Shown here: one piece after another, positions 60,748-64,000 of the stretch
Layout of the letters: each line of letters begins with the position of its first letter
How positions within the stretch are numbered: position 1 is the first letter of the stretch
Source of the DNA: Segatella baroniae B14
GTDB lineage: Bacteria; Bacteroidota; Bacteroidia; Bacteroidales; Bacteroidaceae
DNA length: 64,000 bases
Direction: 5' to 3'
Assembly: GCF_022024235.1 (NCBI RefSeq)
Contig: NZ_CP091800.1
Location: 858,001-922,000, forward strand
The notes under the pieces: generated by a model
What the model was told of the DNA's origin: nothing
Databases searched by the model: none
The model's input: the letters and a program-made list of their open reading frames with translations, nothing else
Position numbers and translations under genes: made by a program

Positions 60748-61572
60748 ATGGAAGCTCTTGAGCTAAAAAAGAAAGCTGCAGTTCTCAGAAAGAATCTGAT
60801 AGAACTGATTTATAAGGGTGGTACAGGTCACACCGGTGGCGACCTATCAGTACTCAACGTACTTACCACATTGTATTATCACACGATGAATGTAGACGCC
60901 AAGAATCCGAAGATGGAAAATCGCGATCGTTTCATTCTGAGCAAGGGTCACTGTGCAGAAGCCCTCTATACCATACTTTGCGATAAAGGCTTCATCGAGC
61001 AGAGCGAACTCGATGCATATGGTACATTCCACGCACATCTTGGTGGTCACCCAGACAATTCCATTCCTGGTGTTGAAATCAATACCGGAGCATTAGGTCA
61101 CGGTCTCTCTGTAGGTGTAGGTATGTCATTAGCAGGCAAACTAGACAAGAAAGACTACCACGTGTATGTCGTTATGGGTGATGGTGAACAGGCAGAAGGC
61201 AGTATCTACGAAGCTGCTATGGCTGCCAACAAGTATAAACTAGATAATCTTGTAGCTTTCATCGACCGTAATGGTTTGCAGATTTCCGGTTCTACAGAGG
61301 ATGTTATGCCACTCGAATCTATCGAAGAACGCTGGACAGCCTTTGGTTGGGATGTTAAGACTATTCATGGAGATAACATCGAAGAAGTAAAGGCAGCTCT
61401 TGATGCCGTAGATTACAGCAATGGCAAGCCACATCTCTTTATTTCTCGCTCTACCAAAGGATTAGGCGTAAGTTTCATGGAGAATGTTGCCAAGTGGCAT
61501 CATGGTGTTCCTACTAAGGAGCAGTATGAAGAAGCCATGAAAGAACTGGACGAACAAATCAATGCACTTTAA
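60748..61572 (+). CDS. Transketolase, N-terminal (TPP-binding) subunit
   Basis: The 274-residue product covers the TPP domain of transketolase: GGTGHTGGDLSVLNVLTTLY, RDRFILSKGHCAEALYTILC, GALGHGLSVGVGMSLAGKLD and VMGDGEQAEGSIYEAAMAAN. Split transketolases occur in Bacteroidales and other anaerobes; the C-terminal partner follows 15 bp downstream. Together they interconvert pentose and triose/tetrose/hexose phosphates. Confidence 0.95.
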   Translation: MEALELKKKAAVLRKNLIELIYKGGTGHTGGDLSVLNVLTTLYYHTMNVDAKNPKMENRDRFILSKGHCAEALYTILCDKGFIEQSELDAYGTFHAHLGGHPDNSIPGVEINTGALGHGLSVGVGMSLAGKLDKKDYHVYVVMGDGEQAEGSIYEAAMAANKYKLDNLVAFIDRNGLQISGSTEDVMPLESIEERWTAFGWDVKTIHGDNIEEVKAALDAVDYSNGKPHLFISRSTKGLGVSFMENVAKWHHGVPTKEQYEEAMKELDEQINAL

Positions 61573-61587
61573 AACTCATCTACGAAA

Positions 61588-62529
61588 ATGAAAGAAATCA
61601 ATAAGTTATCATGTCGCCATAGTTTCACAGGTACTCTGTTGGAATTGGCTCGTGAAGATAAAGATATCGTTGCTGTTACTTCTGATGCTACTGGTAGTGC
61701 TACACTGGGTGATTTCGTTAAGGCTCTTCCAGAACAGTTTGTAGAAGTAGGTATTGCAGAACAAAACTCAGTAGGCGTCGCTGCCGGTCTCGCTTCTTGC
61801 GGCAAAAAGCCATTCATCTTTGGTCCAGCTTGCTTCTATGTAGCACGTTCTTTGGAACAGGTTAAGGTAGATATGGCATACTCACAGATGCCTGTTAAGA
61901 TTTTCGGTGTGAGTGGCGGTGTAGCTTACAGTCAGTTGGGTGCTACCCATCATAGTTTGCACGATATTGCAGTATTGCGCACATTCCCTGGTATGGAAGT
62001 ATATCTGCCATGCGATTACTGGGAGACTCGCCAGCTCTGCAAAGCTTTGGTTAACCGCAACAAGCCTGCTTATATCCGTGTAGGTCGTAACGCTGTACCT
62101 GATGTTTACGATGACGAGAACTTCGGATTTGAACTCGGCAAAGCCAAGACCCTTCGCGAAGGTAACGATATTACCCTCGTAGGTTGTGGCGAAACCGTAG
62201 CTCACTGTGTAGAAGCTGCAGATCAGTTGGCTAAGAAAGGTATCAAGGCTCGTGTATTGGCATACCATTCACTGAAGCCATTCGACAAAGAAGCCTTGAT
62301 TAAGGCTGCACAAGAAACAGGTGCTGTAGTAACGGCAGAGGAGCACAGTGTATACGGCGGTTTAGGCGGTATCTGTGCAGAGATTCTCGCTCAAGAATGT
62401 CCTACCAAGATGCGTATCCTCGGTGTGCCTAATGAGAACGTAATCCACGCTAAACCACAGGAAGTATTCCACTATTACGGTTTCGATTACGAAGGCATCA
62501 TGAAAGCTGCTGAAGATTTGTTGAAGTAA
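61588..62529 (+). CDS. Transketolase, C-terminal (pyrimidine-binding) subunit
   Basis: The 313-residue product carries the PYR and C-terminal domains: AVTSDATGSATLGDFVKALP, FVEVGIAEQNSVGVAAGLAS (catalytic Glu in AEQN), GGVAYSQLGATHHSLHDIAV, PAYIRVGRNAVPDVY and EEHSVYGGLGGICAEILAQE. It completes the split enzyme. A sugar kinase follows 23 bp later in the same direction. Confidence 0.95.
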   Translation: MKEINKLSCRHSFTGTLLELAREDKDIVAVTSDATGSATLGDFVKALPEQFVEVGIAEQNSVGVAAGLASCGKKPFIFGPACFYVARSLEQVKVDMAYSQMPVKIFGVSGGVAYSQLGATHHSLHDIAVLRTFPGMEVYLPCDYWETRQLCKALVNRNKPAYIRVGRNAVPDVYDDENFGFELGKAKTLREGNDITLVGCGETVAHCVEAADQLAKKGIKARVLAYHSLKPFDKEALIKAAQETGAVVTAEEHSVYGGLGGICAEILAQECPTKMRILGVPNENVIHAKPQEVFHYYGFDYEGIMKAAEDLLK

Positions 62530-62552
62530 TTCTATCCTAAACGACTACTTCT

Positions 62553-64000
62553 ATGAATTATATCATCTCTATAGACCAAAGTACATCGGCTACTAAGGCA
62601 CTGCTTTTCGACGAACAATGTAAGTTGAAGAACAGAGCCTCTGTGGCTCATCAGCAACATTATCCTCAAGCTGGATGGGTGGAGCATGACGCTGAGGAAA
62701 TATTCCATAACATGGTGCAGGCCATTCGCGAACTGTTAGAGAGCGAAGCTGCCAACAGTCAAGTTTCATTGGATACATTCCTGACTGACAACCATTTCTC
62801 TTTAGCTATCACCAATCAGCGCGAAACAGTCGTTGCTTGGGATAAAGCAACAGGTGAACCGATATACCATGCACTCGTATGGCAGGACACTCGCGGCACA
62901 CACTATTGTCAGGAATGGCGTAAAGATGCCCACTTACAACAGTTGGTAACAGAACATGCCGGACTGAAGATAGACCCGTCTTTCTGTGGAAGTAAAATAC
63001 GTTGGATACTTGACAACGTAAAAGGGGCTCGCCAAAAAGCAGAGCAAGGCAAACTGCTCGTGGGTACCATCGACTGCTGGTTAGTATGGAAACTCACCGA
63101 AGGTCGAGTATTTGCCACCGACTATACCAATGCATCGCGTACCATGTTTTTCAATATCCACACCCTGACCTGGGATGCCGATATTCTGAAAGCAATGGAT
63201 ATCCCTGCCGCTATTCTGCCTGAAACACGCGCCTGCGACGCCCTCTATGGCGAGACTACAGTAGCAGGACTATTTGAGCAACCTATACAGATAGCTGGTG
63301 TATTAGGAGATAGTCACGGAGCCCTCATCGGACAAATGTGTTTCGGAGCAGGTACTGGTAAAGTAACTTACGGAACAGGTTCCTCTGTCATGATTAATAT
63401 CGGAGAAAAAGCCCAGAAGGCTCCAGAAGGTCTCGTTACCAGTATTGGTTTTACCCTGCAAGGCAAAACCTACTATGCTTATGAAGGTAATATATACAGC
63501 ACAGGTGCTACTCTGAAATGGCTCACTGATCAGGTAAAACTCATCAACAGTCCGGTAGAAACCGAAGCATTGGCCAATAGTGTAGACAGCAATGGTGGTG
63601 TATACTGCATACCAGCCTTTGCCGGTTTAGGCGCACCATGGTGGCAAGATCAGGTAAAGGCAGCTATCGTGGGAATGACCTTTAATACAACCAAAGCACA
63701 TATCGTACGTGCAGCTGTAGAAAGCATCGCTTATCAAGTAACCGATCTTGTGAAAGCCATGACATCAACCACCGGCATCAGTATCAGCGAACTCTCTGCC
63801 GATGGCGGTCCGACCAACAATCAGTTCTTGATGCAGATGCAAGCCGATCTGCTTGGTGCCGACATCGTATGCACCGATGTAGAAGATGCTTCAGCCCTTG
63901 GAGCAGTCGTCGTTAACGGATTTGCGCGTAAAGTGTGGTTACAAACAGACGAGGTTATCCGTCTAAAGAATATCACGAAGCGCATCAGCCCCGATGCAAC
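62553..64000 (+). CDS. FGGY-family glycerol kinase-like protein (partial, C-terminus outside window)
   Basis: The frame starts at 62553 (MNYIISIDQSTSATKALLFD) and is open to the right edge, 482 residues so far, near the full length of about 495-500. Motifs: SIDQSTSATKALLFD (phosphate 1), ITNQRETVVAWDKATGEPIY, WQDTRG, GTIDCWLVWKL, NASRTMFFNIHTLTWD, VTYGTGSSVMINIG and FAGLGAPWWQ. NASRT and IHTLTWD favour glycerol kinase over xylulokinase. The linked transketolase genes suggest instead a pentose or sugar-alcohol pathway, so the substrate remains open. Confidence 0.88.
   Translation, partial: MNYIISIDQSTSATKALLFDEQCKLKNRASVAHQQHYPQAGWVEHDAEEIFHNMVQAIRELLESEAANSQVSLDTFLTDNHFSLAITNQRETVVAWDKATGEPIYHALVWQDTRGTHYCQEWRKDAHLQQLVTEHAGLKIDPSFCGSKIRWILDNVKGARQKAEQGKLLVGTIDCWLVWKLTEGRVFATDYTNASRTMFFNIHTLTWDADILKAMDIPAAILPETRACDALYGETTVAGLFEQPIQIAGVLGDSHGALIGQMCFGAGTGKVTYGTGSSVMINIGEKAQKAPEGLVTSIGFTLQGKTYYAYEGNIYSTGATLKWLTDQVKLINSPVETEALANSVDSNGGVYCIPAFAGLGAPWWQDQVKAAIVGMTFNTTKAHIVRAAVESIAYQVTDLVKAMTSTTGISISELSADGGPTNNQFLMQMQADLLGADIVCTDVEDASALGAVVVNGFARKVWLQTDEVIRLKNITKRISPDA

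Noticed and set aside
1..64000. CRISPR array, rRNA genes, complete prophage
   Set aside because: No regularly spaced direct repeats, rRNA signatures or phage structural genes were seen.

Overview
The window is a low-GC bacterial chromosome segment from the order Bacteroidales, most likely Prevotellaceae. The evidence is a SusC/SusD pair at the left edge, -7 promoter boxes of the Bacteroidetes form TAnnTTTG in front of most operons, DUF4450 and GH127 enzymes, a split transketolase, and secreted proteins with Bacteroidales-type tails. No rRNA, CRISPR array or complete prophage was seen.

Layout. 1-4.6 kb: SusD-like (cut by the edge) and SusC-like outer-membrane uptake genes. 4.8-6.2 kb: a MATE exporter. 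6321-10450: a transposon-like unit with IS66-family DNA at both ends and an 8-bp target duplication outside. It carries a small membrane protein and an XRE regulator/CoiA-like nuclease pair whose promoter holds a perfect palindrome. 10.5-15.3 kb: accessory genes (Cys-rich secreted protein, frameshifted gene, AAA ATPase, secreted DRGH nuclease, DUF4236 protein).

15.4-31.7 kb is the most unusual part: one tightly packed + strand run. It starts with a TerY-type phospho-signalling set (TerY-C zinc ribbon protein, Ser/Thr kinase, vWA protein, PP2C phosphatase) and a membrane-anchored helical protein. Then comes a complete His-Xaa-Ser system: two HxsA-type repeat precursors with peptidoglycan-binding-like domains, HxsD, and the radical SAM enzymes HxsB and HxsC. 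An unknown protein follows, then an envelope-modification set (SGNH/beta-propeller protein, MBOAT acyltransferase, NodU/CmcH carbamoyltransferase, DUF5989/SxtK-like and SxtJ-like small membrane proteins) and a Kv-type channel. My inference is that the signalling module controls production of a radical-SAM-modified, peptidoglycan-associated peptide or protein, and that the later enzymes acylate or carbamoylate an envelope product.

32.3-38.6 kb: two related tRNA clusters (Asp-Pro-Gly and Asp-Pro-Pro-Leu-Gly) on the minus strand flank tRNA-Glu, a korDABC-like 2-oxoacid:ferredoxin oxidoreductase operon and pabB/pabC. All three tRNA promoters share an identical core. 38.7-64 kb is ordinary chromosome: carB, secreted proteins, rhodanese and glutaredoxin-like genes, glycerate kinase, GH127, a COG0523 GTPase, DUF4450, TPR proteins, a head-GIN lipoprotein, a membrane LuxR regulator, split transketolase and a glycerol-kinase-like gene cut by the right edge.
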